64,000 nt of DNA from Metopolophium dirhodum (taxonomy: Eukaryota; Arthropoda; Insecta; Hemiptera; Aphididae), in the NCBI RefSeq assembly GCF_019925205.1, contig NC_083568.1, forward strand, positions 30,992,001 through 31,056,000. The letters are read 5' to 3'. A model generated the notes under the pieces. That model had not been told where the DNA came from and searched no databases. It saw only the letters and a program-made list of their open reading frames with translations. This document shows positions 26,715 through 40,157 of the stretch, one piece after another. Every line of letters begins with the position of its first letter. Position 1 is the first letter of the stretch. The position numbers and the translations under genes were made by a program.

Positions 26715-27417
26715 CATTCGTCTCACACGCACATTGATAGTCGGAGGGAAAAAACGCAAGTCGAGTCAGCAATAATACTATTTCACAACGATACGACGTT
26801 GCTGCAGGAGCTTTGGCCGTCCAAATCTGCAGGGTAAAATTATTAGCCTGTATATGTTCGGGCCTAGTGCCAGAGAACAAAAATATATTAATTAATAGCC
26901 AATATTGAAAGCCACGTCGTGTTCAGTGTTGAATCCAGAGAGTAATCTTTTTTTTCTGATGGGCTCGCTTTGTTTTTTCATCGGTCGTACATTTTAGTGT
27001 TATGAATCATGTCATCAACAATTTGTCGCAATATTATAATTCAGTATACCTACGTTTGACATTCATCTCACACGCACATTGATAGTCGGAGGGAAAAACG
27101 CAAGTCGAGTCAGCAATAATATTATTTCACAACGATACGACGTTGCTGCAGGAGCTTTGGCCGTCCAAATCTGCAGGATAAAATTATTAGCACATATATT
27201 ATAGGCCTTCGGGCCTAGTGTCGTACGAAAAAAAAAATATATATATTAATTAATAGCCAATATTGAAAGCCGCGTCGTGTTCAGTGTTGAATCCAGAGAG
27301 AGATTTTTTTTTCTGATGGGCTCGCTTTGTTTTTTCATCGGTCGTACATTTTAGTGTTATGAATCATGTCATCAAAAATTTATTGCAATATTATAATTCA
27401 GTATACCTACGTTTGAC
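26715..27417. repeat. Tandem duplication, two units of about 350 bp
   Basis: Unit 1 is 26715-27060 and unit 2 is 27061-27417. Both begin ATTC(G/A)TCTCACACGCAC and end CCTACGTTTGAC. They are near-identical, differing by a few substitutions, a short AT insertion and homopolymer length. No ORF is conserved. It lies in the gene desert between the first two cuticular genes. Confidence 0.85.
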
Positions 27418-28507
27418 ATTTGATACATAAAATATGTCGTAATATTATAATATACATATTTTATTGAAAAAATTTTATTTATTTTATACATATTATTATT
27501 ATTATATTTTTTAAGTCAATATCTATGTAACAAATTATTTTCTTCCATAAAAACCGATTGCCTCTCCGATGAACTCCCGAGGTGCGTCTTTTTCACCTTC
27601 GATACTTATTTTCATACATTTTCCCTGTGTGTCCATCCAATTTCAAAGTATTGACATACCTAATTCGATTCATTGCACATAATGATCGCGTTTATACTTT
27701 AGAACCGTGACAGACGACAGTGCCAATTAGTATGTACACAACACTGATTGACGATTGTAATATTGTACGTTTAATAAATACATTTCGTCGACAGTTGTAT
27801 TTGACATGGGGGGGGGGGGGGTAAATAAAATTCCACGGGGGCATTCACTCTTCCCCTCTCTACAGCTTAATTGGATTTATCACTGTACATATGTCGCGAA
27901 AACTCAAAAGACTTGAAAACAAGATTTTTTTTTTTATTCCTTTCTAGAAAAATTGCCGTGCCCGTAACACTGGAAAGTCAAAGTTTATTATAATATCTGA
28001 GCTTAATGGGTACCTACATTGATAATATGATGTTTAGAAAACAACGACTGCGGCGTGGACATCACGCGATTAAGCGTTTAACTGCAGTTGACCGATGACG
28101 AAATCGTGGGCTCGAAATATTATAATAAATCGAAGATGACAATATTACAGTGATTCCGAAAACGATGAAAATCATAGGTATTACGAGTAGGAAAATTGTA
28201 TTGAATTAATATACACCGTGACCATTGTACGGCGAACAAACGGCGGTTTAGTCGCATATCGTTACGAACCGTTGTGTGCAATAATATTGGTCGAATCGCG
28301 CACATTGTTCAACGCGGTATGATATAATGAGTACATCATTATGCGGACACGGGAGGTCAGAGACCGCGACAAAAACTCCTCCCGACAATCATTCAGTGTG
28401 ATTTATTATAAATATTGTAGTGCGCCGTTCGTATCGACTGCGAGTCGAATTTGCTGCGGTATCTCGTCGATTCCAGGCGTTCCGATAATCGAAATCGCTC
28501 GCAACGT

Positions 28508-29590
28508 CGCATTAGCTAATAATCGTTATTATCGAAATAACAATAATATATAAAAGTCGCCGTGAAAACACGTGTTTGTGTGCGCACAGTACGGCGGGTC
28601 ATAATATGATGCGCGTGCAGTAAAAATTGAACGCTGTCCGTCGAGATTTTTGCATATAAATGGTAAACGTTTGCGCTCGAGAATTGGTTACATATAAATA
28701 TATAATATATCGCATGGCCGACGACGCATTAGCTAATAATTATTGTTATTATCGAAATAATAATAATAATATATAAAAGTCGCCGTGAAAACATGTGTTT
28801 GTGTGCGCAAAGTACGGCGGGTCATAATACGACGGCTGGTTTAGGTTTGGCTCTTTTTTTTGGCGCGAAAAATGTTTGTACGGCCCAAATGAGGTTGCAA
28901 ATCGGAAAATTTGGGAAAAACCGAAAAGCCTTTTTTTCACGAGATTTTTGCATATAAATGGTAAACGTTTGCGCTCGAGAATTGGTTACATATAAATATA
29001 TAATATATCGCATGGCCGACGACGCATTAGCTAATAATTATTGTTATTATCGAAATAATAACAATAATATTATAAAAGTCACCGTGAAAACATGTGTTTG
29101 AGTGCGCACAGTACGGCGGGTCATAATATGATGCGCGTGCAGTAAAAATTGAACGCTGTCCGTCGTTTGAGAACGGTTGGTTTAGGTTTGGCTCTTTTTT
29201 TTTTTGGCGCGAAAAATGTTTGTACGGCCCAAATGAGATTGCAAATCGGGAAAATCGGAAAATTTGGGAAAAACCGAAAAGCATTTTTTTCACGAGATTT
29301 TTGCATATAAATGGTAAACGGTTGCGCTCGAGAATGGGTTACATATAAATATATAATATATCGCATGGCCGACGACGCATTAGCTAATAATTATTGTTAT
29401 TATCGAAATAGCAATAATATATAAAAGTCGCCGTGAAAACATGTGTTTGTGTGCGCACAGTACGGCGGGTCATAATATGACGGCTGGTTTAGGTTTGGCT
29501 CTTTTTTTTGGCGCGAAAAATGTTTGCATAGCCCAAATGAGCTTAATGGTAAACGGTCGCGCTTGAGAATTGGTTACATATATATTGTTA
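28508..29590. repeat. Four-unit modular tandem array
   Basis: Units start at the shared GCATTAGCTAATAAT near 28508, 28725, 29024 and 29377. Each contains ATATAAAAGTC(G/A)CCGTGAAAAC, GCGCA(C/A)AGTACGGCGGGTCA and, in units 1-3, GCATATAAATGGTAAACG. Unit 3 is the fullest. Unit 1 lacks the TTTAGGTTTGGCTC...CCGAAAAGC module, unit 2 lacks the ATGATGCGCGTGCAGT... module, and unit 4 is truncated. Open frames inside are fragments repeated with the array and not credible genes. Confidence 0.85.
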
Positions 29591-29699
29591 TAATATAGTA
29601 TAGTAGAAGAAAATTAGTAGAAATTAGTATTTTTTGGTTGCCACAGAATACATATTATAATAATATAATCTATAATATTGGTCGGATATAATAATTTTA

Positions 29700-30025
29700 A
29701 CTTATAATTATTTTGATATTTGGTCACTATATTTTTAACCCGCGTTCGTTTTTCCGAAGTTAAAGACTCGAAAACCACTGGACCGTTTTCAATAAAAAGT
29801 TATAGGTACCAATAAGTTACTCGAGACGTGGAGGGCATTAATATTTTATAAACCCATTTAGGCAGCTAATGGGCATAGCTCAGTGCTCACACGTTGGTTA
29901 CATAATACTATACTATTATTATAATTATTAGAGGTAAGGCATGTATTTTTATTTTACAAATATATTTATGAAAAATAAACCTTATCTCTGACACGGGCAA
30001 TGCCAGCTGGGATATTATCTAGCAT
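29700..30025. repeat. Probable dispersed-repeat relic, Helitron-like
   Basis: AACCCGCGTTCG, ACTCGAAAACCACTGGACCG and a right end CACGGGCAATGCCAGCTGGG followed by TATCTAG resemble degraded Helitron-type sequence. Boundaries are not exact and the base after CTAG is C, not the expected T. Low confidence. Confidence 0.3.
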
Positions 30026-33000
30026 CATAATATATATTTTTATGTTATTATAGTTTTCGCTTCGTTTTAATTGTTAATAATAATTATTGTTATAACACAC
30101 ACGACTATTTTACGCATATTATTATTATCATTATACAGACGATTTCGTACGCACACACACGCCGATACTATAATATTATCATATTATGAATTATTGTTTC
30201 GTTTATTTAAAACGTTCGTCGCCGAACATAATATTTCACTATAAATTGCAGTCTGCATACGTGGACGTAGCTGATGTAACGTGAAAACGTATAATTTCAT
30301 TAATATAATATTTACCTACTAAAGCGTATAAATTTTGTTTGTCGCGATTAATTGATTTAACTAGTATTATTATTACAATATATTTCATGAACGAAATCTG
30401 CGGATTGACATATCGACAGCAATAATAATACTATGTCATGTCCTAACATAAATTATACAATTTTTAATTTATACTAATATTGTGTTAATATTATTATGCA
30501 TCCACAAAAACAGAGTTTTAAAAAGTATTGTTATTTTTATAATATTTTAATTTTATTTACTTGACGTTTTATGAGCGGTCACGCTAAGGTAAGGCTAGTC
30601 GTGAACAATAGATAACCATGATGTTAATAATTATTTACCAACAAACAGTTCCATTAATGTTAATAGAAAAGCCAGGTTTATAGATTAAAATGTACATGAG
30701 ATTTCTGCAGTTATTTCTTTCAAGGATGAGTCGGTGTGCGTAAATATACTGTTTATAATCTATAATTAAAAATACAATATATTAAATTATGATTTGCTCA
30801 TAAATGTGTAAAATAAAAGCAAATACGATGTTTAAAAAAAAAATAAAATTGTAATACTAAGAGGAAAGTAATAATGATTAAAGCTTTTAATATTATAATA
30901 AGGGTAATAGTTAATAATTTGAGATTAAATAAAAACTAATTAAAAACCCGACATACAAATTAATTTAAATATGATATTTTTTACTAATTTTCTTATTATT
31001 CCTCAGTTACGTAGCGCATCAACGGATCATAATATGACATTCATTCAATGTTTTATATTATTCAACTTTTAAAAATAAATGTTATGTATGATTTATAGTG
31101 TATAGATAATTTAGAAAAAATATCTCAGGTACCTGAGCGCATTACATAATATTGCAGATATTATATCAATTTTGAGATGGATAGTTTCAAATGTTTCAAC
31201 GATTGGCCTACCTAATAATTATTTGATTAATATAGGTACATAAATTAATATTCACAAAGATTATTTGGAAGTAATTTTATACCAATCCACATACCTACAT
31301 TTGTGATTGGCGACCACTGAATCAAACTGAAAACTGTTTTTGAAGTATAACACATACAAAGTACTATAAATTGTGTTTATTTTTTTTTTATATTATGATT
31401 TCATATACCTACGGCAATAATTACTTGATAGCACATTTTCAATTTACTAATTTAAAATTTCTCGTAAAGCTGGCAGGTAATTATTGAAAAACCCGTTTTT
31501 AATTAAGTAAATCAAATTATGAGATTAAGATCCTTCGCAATTAGGTATAGCGAAAGAGAAATAAATAATAATTATAATAAAATACATAATGTAAAATTGT
31601 ATTGTTATCACGCACCATCATCATATTATTATTATTATTATTGTGTTGCTTTTGACATGGAAATATTTTACTAGAATTTTCACATGATCTCCCATTTGAA
31701 TATATTAAAACATTTATTAATTTCATGGAAAACAAAAAAGATTTTATGAGTAAGAGTGAAAAATTATGCACACGTCTTATTAAATGTGAATATTATAATA
31801 AAACTTTTCCGTTGTAAAATGGTAATGTGTAGGTAATTTATACGGTTATTACTTTATTACCGGACAAAGGTGTATGTGGGTATTGCGCAAGTACAATATA
31901 ATATGGTTGAGGTTAATATGATAATTGTTATTAATATTACGAAAAGTGTGTGTGCGCAGGTGCATTACCCATATATTGTACAAAATTAACAACTGTAATC
32001 TTACGACTGTGTCATTCATCATTCATTGTATATTGTACCTATTTACCGTAAAGCGTTTACCGTACCCATGGTGTATAATATAATATTGTGTGCATTTACG
32101 ACTTACCTATATGGAATAATGGCTATAATATGCCTATGTCCATAATAATAAAAGCCATAAATAAAAATATAATAGTGCAAGCGTGCACAATTCAAACGAG
32201 TCCTTTAAATGGGATACAGTTTTTCATATTATTATTATTATTTAATTTGTATCCATATAATATAATCATTGTTTTGATTGACGAAAAGTGATCAAATACT
32301 ATTTAGCTGTACAATTTAATAACCATAATTATTGTTACACCTACCGTACTACAATACGTCATATAACAGTGTTGCTATCAACAAATTTTAATAGTTTTCA
32401 TAATTTTTTAATTAAATTTTATGAACATTCAAATATTATATTCTTCTCTCTTATTTTCTGCGGTTTCGGGGTACTCTCGTAGAGTCTCTTTCATCTAACA
32501 ATCCATAATATTCTCTTCCCAATTTATTATAGCCAATCATAATTTATTTCCAGCCGGGCGGTTTCTAGTCCAACCTCAAAAACAATAATATAATATTATT
32601 AAAGTATTGTAAATTGTAGAATAAATTGTTTTGTATAACTCTTATGTAGCTTGTATAAACGTATCGTCGTTATTAAATTAATACAAATAAAAATCAATTG
32701 GGTAACATAATTATTATTTAAAATTGTTAACTATGCAACTTATTAATTCATCGAAGTATAATAATTATTTACGTAGTATATTATATACCATATACGTTTA
32801 GCATTCCATTTGTAGTTTACAATTGTGCGGTAGGTAATATATAATTAAAAATGTAAAACCAAGCTCAACGGTTCGGAATTAATTCTGGAACCTATATAGG
32901 TACACCCTAATTGATTGCTTGACGTTAATTATAAACCAGGATTTTTTCAAGGGAGGTCCAAGTGCCTACACATTTCAATCCATAGCTTAGGACGGATTAT

Positions 33001-33887
33001 GCCAGCCAATGTCCTGCAACACTAGTTCAGACACTGGAGTCCATCAGTCATTTCGGATCGCCACTGAAACTAACTCCTGCAGGGTGAATATAATATTGTG
33101 TATACCTACATGAGATGTGATAGGACAACTTAAATGGTAAACGGACCGTGATTTACGACAGTATTAATAACGCTGACTATAACAATATGACTTATATAAA
33201 TATTTTTTGCAAATTTAGTTCTAAATAAGCACAAAGTTAAAAACAATATTACAACAATAGATTTGTATTATAATAAACGACCATTGTAAATTGACAATAC
33301 CTTAATTTAATATTTCCCAACTACAAATCATTGTTATATTATATTATTCATTAATGACTTAATGTGCATTGTGCACTGCACAGTTGCTGTGTTAATAAGT
33401 AAGTTTAATCAAGCACACAGTAAATACGTTCAACTTGCACGTCGAAACTATTAATTAATATGTACGGAGTATTAGAATAACTTTTTCAAAGAAGACAATG
33501 CCATAATAACTTTAAAGGTAATAACATTATCGTTATGTATAGTCATCATAATATAATGATATTATATAATTTTTAGTACAATTATATGCATAGCTTTTAC
33601 GAGTTGATTTTTCATATTGCATTTACTACGTACAATCTATACACTGTATATTGTTTGGCAAACTTATGCATATTATTCTGTGGTTGGGTCTATTTATATT
33701 ATTTAGAACGTAATGTAATTATATATTCCTTTGAATCGTGACGCTGGTCGCCGGTCCATGATCCACGTCCTGGATCCATGCTGATAATAGGACTTCTGAC
33801 TTGGATATTTTTTTTTTGTATGGACTTTCTCAGACTCAAAAGTCATACACCGGCCAATAATAATAAAAATTCTACTTAAAAACGTCG
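30026..33887. other. Gene desert, right part
   Basis: AT-rich, without a credible gene. A less AT-rich patch at about 32940-33085 (GGTCCAAGTGCC ... CTCCTGCAGGGTG) could be a transposon relic but was not identifiable. Flanks the 3' end of the 348-aa cuticular gene. Confidence 0.45.
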
Positions 33888-33893
33888 TTTATT
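33888..33893 (-). terminator. Poly(A) signal of the 348-aa cuticular gene
   Basis: AATAAA on the minus strand, about 80 bases past the stop codon at 33974. Confidence 0.55.
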
Positions 33894-33973
33894 TTCAATT
33901 AAAAAAAAAAAGTCTTATTAAATATTATACAAGAATATTTACACAAGCCTAACTAAACGGATATCCGTGACAC

Positions 33974-36900
33974 TCAAGAGTCCGATCCGAACGAAAAGTC
34001 GTGGGCCACGGGCGACCGGGACTCGGGCAGCGCGTACTGTTCGGCCAGCTGGTCGAGAACGCCGCTGGTGCGCATCTGTCTGGGCGCCGTGCGGTAGTTG
34101 TTGGACAGCTGAGCGGCTGCGGGCCTGGTGCGCTTGGGCGCGGGTTTGGCGACCGGCTGGTAAAACGTCGGCGGTTCCGTCATCGGTTCTTGGTGTTCCT
34201 CGAACGTCTGGTACGAGTGATCGACGGAGGAGGAGGAGGAGGCGTGAGCCGCACGTCCGTTTCCGGTCGGCCGCCTACCGCCAAAGTCCTGGACGGACTC
34301 GAACGACGCGGACGGACCCGAGCCCGATGGCTCCTCTACCGGAACGGCCCTGAACGAACCGGACACCGGCGGAGCAGGCTTGTTCGGACGTGGCGCCGGC
34401 CGGTGAGACGGGGCGGGCTCTTGCGGTCGGCTCGCTGGCTGTGCGGTCCATTCGCCGTCGTCGAAATCGGAAGCGATCGATATCGGCTGAAGCTTCATTG
34501 ATGGTTGTTGTGACCGCACGAACCCGGCGTCCGATTCGGGCCTGTTGTTGTTGTTGTTCCGGAACAGGGGTTTCATGGGTTTCGCGGGCGACGGTCTCTT
34601 GGCCGGCACCGGTGCAGCTGGTTCCTCGTCCTGTTCGTCCTCTTCCGGTCGCAACTCCACCAGCGTGGGCGACGGTACGGTTATGCCCTCGCCCGACGGC
34701 TGGAACCCGTACTTGTTGGCACCGTACTCGACGACGCGCAACTTGCCCGAGTCGTCCACGTAACCGTATTTTCCGTTCACCTCGCCCGTCACCGTCTTGG
34801 TTTCGATCTTGAACGATCCGTCCGATCCTTCGTACCCGTAAGTGTACGATCCGTCTTCATTGTGTCTGCCAAGCATAAGAAACAAAATTATTGGTGGTTG
34901 ATCGATTTCTAAGGAATTAAACGCGTTAAATTCTGAATTTTAATTTTTTTCTTAGGGTTGAGATTTTTGCGTTTTGACCGCGCCACTGTTCGATTGGGAG
35001 GACTTCTCTTATCGGTCTTCTCCTAATATACGGGTGTATTATCATGATGTAGGGTCGATGTGGGAATCGAAGACCTGTGCTTACAGCCCCCTGTTCACGC
35101 TTGAACCCAAAACAAATACTACTCTAGGTACGATGGTAAAAATGTCTATTTCTTCGGGGGAGGGGTGGCGTAAGTGACTAGTGTCCTACATACCTACCTA
35201 CTATAATACATAGGTAGTAATAATTTAGTCTGATGAGTAAATCTCGCGGCGATCGTGCGATTAGACAGAAAAACACATGACATAATAATTATAAAATTAT
35301 TGTATTATCATCATCATAATACTAGTATCATTGTTATTGCGTGTTTGCAGCAAAATTTTCGTGCGCGGTGAAACTTTGTATACCCGTCTACGACCGCCGC
35401 CGCTCGTCCCATAACTTTTACATAAAAATCGCATTGTTCTGGAATTCCCAGCTGGGTTGTGATTTCCGTACAGGAAACGTTTCGAAACGTTTCGTGTGCG
35501 GACGTGTGAGATTCGTTTTCGTGTTGCGTCTTTTCGCGAGTACCTACCTATCGAGTGTGTATAATATATACAGAGAAGGTTTTCAACGGTAATAGGTCAT
35601 TACTCTTATTTAGATCATAAGACTTGACGTCGTCGCTTATAACGATCGTATTGACGAAAAATCGGATGAAAATCAAAAATTAGTCGCCAGCGATTTCAGA
35701 TATAAATATATACATACATTGTACGCATACTCATTTAGAAAATAACAACATTATTCTATCGTCCTGTTAGCAGGACGCGTTGTGCTTTGCGACGATAATA
35801 CGTTCGTAAATCTCAAGAAGAAAAATGTATTTATGCAATAATAATATTATTATTTTCTTTACGGTACAACGAGCACGGCGAACAAACAGATTATTATTAT
35901 GGCGCATTTAACCTCGGTTATAAACGTCGAGGAATGACGACAGTATTATTATAACGATAAAGAGCAAAAATATTTGGTTTTCGGGGATTTGATTCGTTTG
36001 CTCTTATTGTTGTGTGCTCTGTGAATTCGACTCTTCAAAACCGTCTAGACAGAAAACTACTGTAGACATTAACCATTTCACGAACTCGTGTAAAAAGGTT
36101 TGTAATTATTGGTATTGTATCAGCTGATTAAACACGATACAGATATTCGTATCAATACCGTATAATATTACAATTTAATTAAATATTAAAATTTAGAGGA
36201 TCATAGTTATAAGGATAATAGATTAACAATCTAGACTAGATAATATTACTATATTACACGATATTTCAGAGTATTTTATATTCGTGCGACACGATGGATA
36301 TAATATTGTAACCTAATATTGTTATTATAATATGCTTTGTCGCATTGAAAGATTAACTTTGTTTAATACATAATATTGTTAACTGAAAATGATATATGGT
36401 AAATATGGAAATTCTGAATATGAATAGGTACCTGGATCACATAATATTTAGTAATTTAGATTTTGCCAATAATGTTTGAGTTGTGTGATACTATATAAAT
36501 TATGATGATTAATTCGTCTAAAATATTTCTAAAAACTTGACCTCAACGAACAAAAAAAAAGTTGAGATCCAAACATTTATCCGTTATTTGAGTATTAATG
36601 GTGATTTTTTGAAAATAAAAACTCATTTCGTTGTAAAAGTGCACTTTAACAAGCGACGATGTTGTCATCATCATTACTTATCCAAAAACAAACTAGTCGT
36701 GAATCATTGCCGTAAACGAAAACTCACGATTTCCGCTCCATTTAGAAAACTAAACTATAAGTTGTTAAACTAATATTATTATGTGGTAATAAATAAGTAA
36801 GCTAATTATTTCGTATAATGAACGTCCTATATAACATATAAATGTTATCCCATATATATGTTTAAAATAGTTATTAGACTGTTTAAAGTGAAATAAATAA

Positions 36901-38952
36901 TGATGTATGCAAATAGTAGGTAGGTAGTAATAAGTTATCACCTTGTAGAGCTATAAAAGTTGTACTGCACCATTAAATTAAATACAAGGTTAATATTTAT
37001 ATGTATTAATGTATGTAATCCGTCGACAGTATATTAAAGATTTTTAAACCTTTTACTTTATTATAAATAATTCAAACTACTTATTATTTTTGTAGAAATA
37101 TTACTATGATATACACGAATATCTATTAAACCGCCTCCGTTTACTGCCAATGCAAACATAGCCGTCATTATGTATAGTAGATAGTTAGTTAAGTACTATA
37201 TCATTTTAAACCAAGCATTAATATAGTATTTGAATTTTGAAATATTTACAAAAGTAGACAATTATTCGATATTAGTGAAAAAGATAACATTTTACGGTCT
37301 ATTCGAATTAGTTAATAATTAGTTTTCTAAAAATACACAGTTTTTAACAATTAAAACTCGGCTCATTTACACCGTATAAAAACTATTATTATTATGTATA
37401 CAATTGTTTTATACCTCGTAATAGCGAACGAGTAAAATATAATATGCATAGAAAAATGTGATTGTTGAAACAGAAAAATCGTCGAAAAACGTTAAATAAT
37501 TATAATTTGTCTTCTTTCACACCAAATGAATACGTAAGCTACACGCGGGAAACGTGTTCCTATATTATAGTGTTATTCCCTACATAATAAACCGCGTGTG
37601 TTAATTCCGAATATTATTATTTACATTGATAATATATAATATAATAGTATTGCACAATAGTTAAGAACAATTACGTATCACCGCACGTTTTTTTTTTTAT
37701 TTTTAGTTGTACGCTATTTCTCTGTAGGTATTTAATTTTAAACGCGCTCGCAAACGTTAATTTACGTATTATATTATATTTTAATAATATTATTATGTCG
37801 AGCACACGCAATTACCTGTGGATCTGTTTGAGTATAGATACGTCAGCTTGACTTTTTCGCGCCGACACTACCGCCGATTGGTCGTTACCATCGTTGTAGT
37901 CTTCGGCATTTTGACCGTAGCACGTACACAAGCCCAACAGCACAATAATCTGCAAGTCGAACGAGAAAAATTTGTGTTTGAAAAAAAAAACTATATTAAA
38001 GCAAGTGCGCGTTAATTATTTCCGATACACAAAAGGATGCGCCGGCTCATCTATATTATATTATTATTATTATTATCATAATACGCGGTTGCGGCTGCAG
38101 TCGGTGGGTGACAGGCGCCAGGTCGGACCTCCCGCGCGCGTGCACACACCTGTTGATTAACTTCACAATTGTCTGATCGTGAGAATCGGACGATGGCGAG
38201 GTCACACACCGCTGGGATTTTCAAAACAATGACTACCGAGGTGGATAACCCACGACCAGGGCCTTAGGACGCTTTTTGTCAAATGCGACGCGTGTCGGAA
38301 ACATAGGTATAACATGATACAGAAACCGCAAACTATACATAGCAGCGATGACTCTTCCGATAGCGTTTTCAGTAGCGCTCTCGATAATATTAGATAGGTA
38401 ATTATTGTTTAATACGACAGAGTTTTGCGATTTCGTTTTGAATCGCGACCCGATATGGGTGTGAGCTTTTCTTTGCCCCGAAACGAATCCATAGTGCATA
38501 CACGAGATAAAAGGTATAATATAAGCGTAAACTAGAATATGAGCAAAACCATTTCGTGCACCAACGCGCCGCGTCGGAGCGTATATGAAAAAAAAATAAC
38601 TTTGCATACGATACCTATATACAAATATCAAATCTACAAATAAAAAATAATATTAACGGGATTAGATGTTTATTCTTTGCGTCGAAAAGAATAAACGAAA
38701 CTAGTAGCTGCGATGATTTACATGTACCACCCAAGGTACTTATATTTTAATATTATTAAATTAAGATAATATAACAATGTCAACAATAAAATCAATACAT
38801 ATAGATAGAAGATAGATAGAATAAATAGATAGAAGTTATATATTATGTATGTTATGTATAAATATATGTTACGTGGTACTTGCAGTGCAACTAGTACACA
38901 GTGAAATAATAAGTTGGCATATTGTACTTACCACTGATCTGACTAGCATCAT
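33974..38952 (-). CDS. RR-type cuticular protein, Cpr97Ea-like, 348 aa (3 exons)
   Basis: Secreted chitin-binding cuticle protein. Minus-strand join: exon 1 38952-38932 (MMLVRSV, donor GTAAGT), exon 2 37949-37816 (acceptor TTGCAG, donor GTAATT), exon 3 34865-33974 (acceptor TTGGCAG). Phases 0 and 2 agree at both junctions and give 348 residues. The signal peptide MMLVRSVIIVLLGLCTCYGQ is split by intron 1. Exon 2 ends in SILKQIHR, joined to HNEDGSYTYGYEGSDGSF, so the RR segment covers about residues 53-116 and continues through GKYGYVDDSGKLRVVEYGAN and GFQPSGEGI. The remainder is low-complexity, rich in Pro, Ser, Arg and Asn. The ILKQI-HNEDGSYTYGYEG-GFQPSGEGI layout resembles Drosophila Cpr97Ea as I remember it; orthology is inference. 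A related gene lies about 1.2 kb upstream in the same orientation. Confidence 0.88.
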
Positions 38953-38977
38953 GGTTCTGGTTGTTCTCTGACAATAA

Positions 38978-39011
38978 ACTGACGAGTTAATATAGTATCA
39001 ACACTTAAAAG
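38978..39011 (-). promoter_or_regulatory. Core promoter of the 348-aa cuticular gene
   Basis: Minus strand: a TATA-like CTTTTAAG at 39011-39004 and the initiator TCAGT at 38982-38978, about 28 bases apart. The implied 5' UTR is about 28 bases. Two ATGs occur in tandem at 38952 and 38949. The first is annotated as start, and using the second would remove only one Met from the signal peptide. Confidence 0.6.
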
Positions 39012-39303
39012 GTCTTAAAAACGCGAAGCCCCTCCACGGGCACGAAAGGGTGACGCCAAGGCCGACGACCGACGTTGGTGGTTTTTTTTTATTTTTCGCC
39101 TTTCACCGCTGCAACCCCCCAACCGAACGTGTTGTTTTCGTCTCCTCCAGGAACGACTTTATACCTATGTACGACGTTTAATGCAAAAATAATTTGACAA
39201 CACTATTATATTAATAATATGATTGCCGCTTAAAATCCGTCGATTAAAAAAAAATACATTTACATGGCATATTTGACGTCTCCGACTGTTTATAATGATG
39301 ATG

Positions 39304-39339
<36 letters not shown>

Positions 39340-39341
39340 TT
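39304..39341. repeat. (ATA)n microsatellite
   Basis: About twelve ATA units, in the interval between the 348-aa and 230-aa cuticular genes. Confidence 0.9.
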
Positions 39342-40029
39342 ATAATATACCATATGGAGTTTTGAATCGTTCGAGGCGAATGTCAAGGATGGGTGTTGTC
39401 CGCGCTTTCGTTTCAAGGCCGAAACACGCCCTGGGGAAATGGCATTCGGTTCATGTGGTTAGAGATAATTTTTTTTCACATATTATTTATCATATTGGTA
39501 TATTCGATTAGCCGAACAAGGTTTACCAAGGCAAACGACAAAACTGTTCGAAAATCGACTACGCCTTTAACGAGCGGGAGCTCGTCAGTTCCTGGTCGGG
39601 CGAGCGAGCGCATTACGATCGTCTGAGTAGGATTCCGGGCGAGTGTGTTATGTCGGGTACACGCCACCGCAGAGTAGGTACGCAGAGACGAACAAAAAAA
39701 ATGTAATATTATTCGACTCATCGGTAACTCGCATATTACCGACATTTTGTTTGTGTCAAGACGTCGTACACCGCACCGGACACGCCACGGTGCAGCGTAG
39801 CACGGGCTCGGGTTTATAATCATTTTTTATTGTTGCGTAATATTACGCACGTGCCGGTGTCGACGTCGTGGTAATAATAATAATAATAATAATAGTATCT
39901 TTACGTGATATGCGGCTGCAGATGTACCGCGTTTTAGGTGGATATGGGTTACCATATTGGTATGCGAACGATAAAACGATCGTAAAAATAATAATAAACG
40001 ACGACGAGCAAATAAGACAACAGAGGTTT

Positions 40030-40035
40030 TTTATT
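40030..40035 (-). terminator. Poly(A) signal of the 230-aa cuticular gene
   Basis: AATAAA on the minus strand, about 120 bases past the stop codon at 40158. Confidence 0.5.
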
Positions 40036-40157
40036 GATTTATATAAAAAAAACTTAATATACTAATAATAAAGGGAAAAAAAATCGTACAAAAAATAATA
40101 ATAATATAAGTACAATTTTATATAATACTATAATCTATTCGACGTCATCACGAGCGG

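Noticed and set aside
27540..27650. Minus-strand 35-codon frame ending EAIGFYGRK as a terminal exon
   Set aside because: Short, no convincing acceptor in phase, and no recognisable upstream exon.
28749..29366. Repeated minus-strand frames (FRFFPNFPI, GPYKHFSRQKK and similar) in the 28.5-29.6 kb array
   Set aside because: They recur only because the array repeats, differ in length and frame between units, and contain homopolymer-encoded Lys runs.
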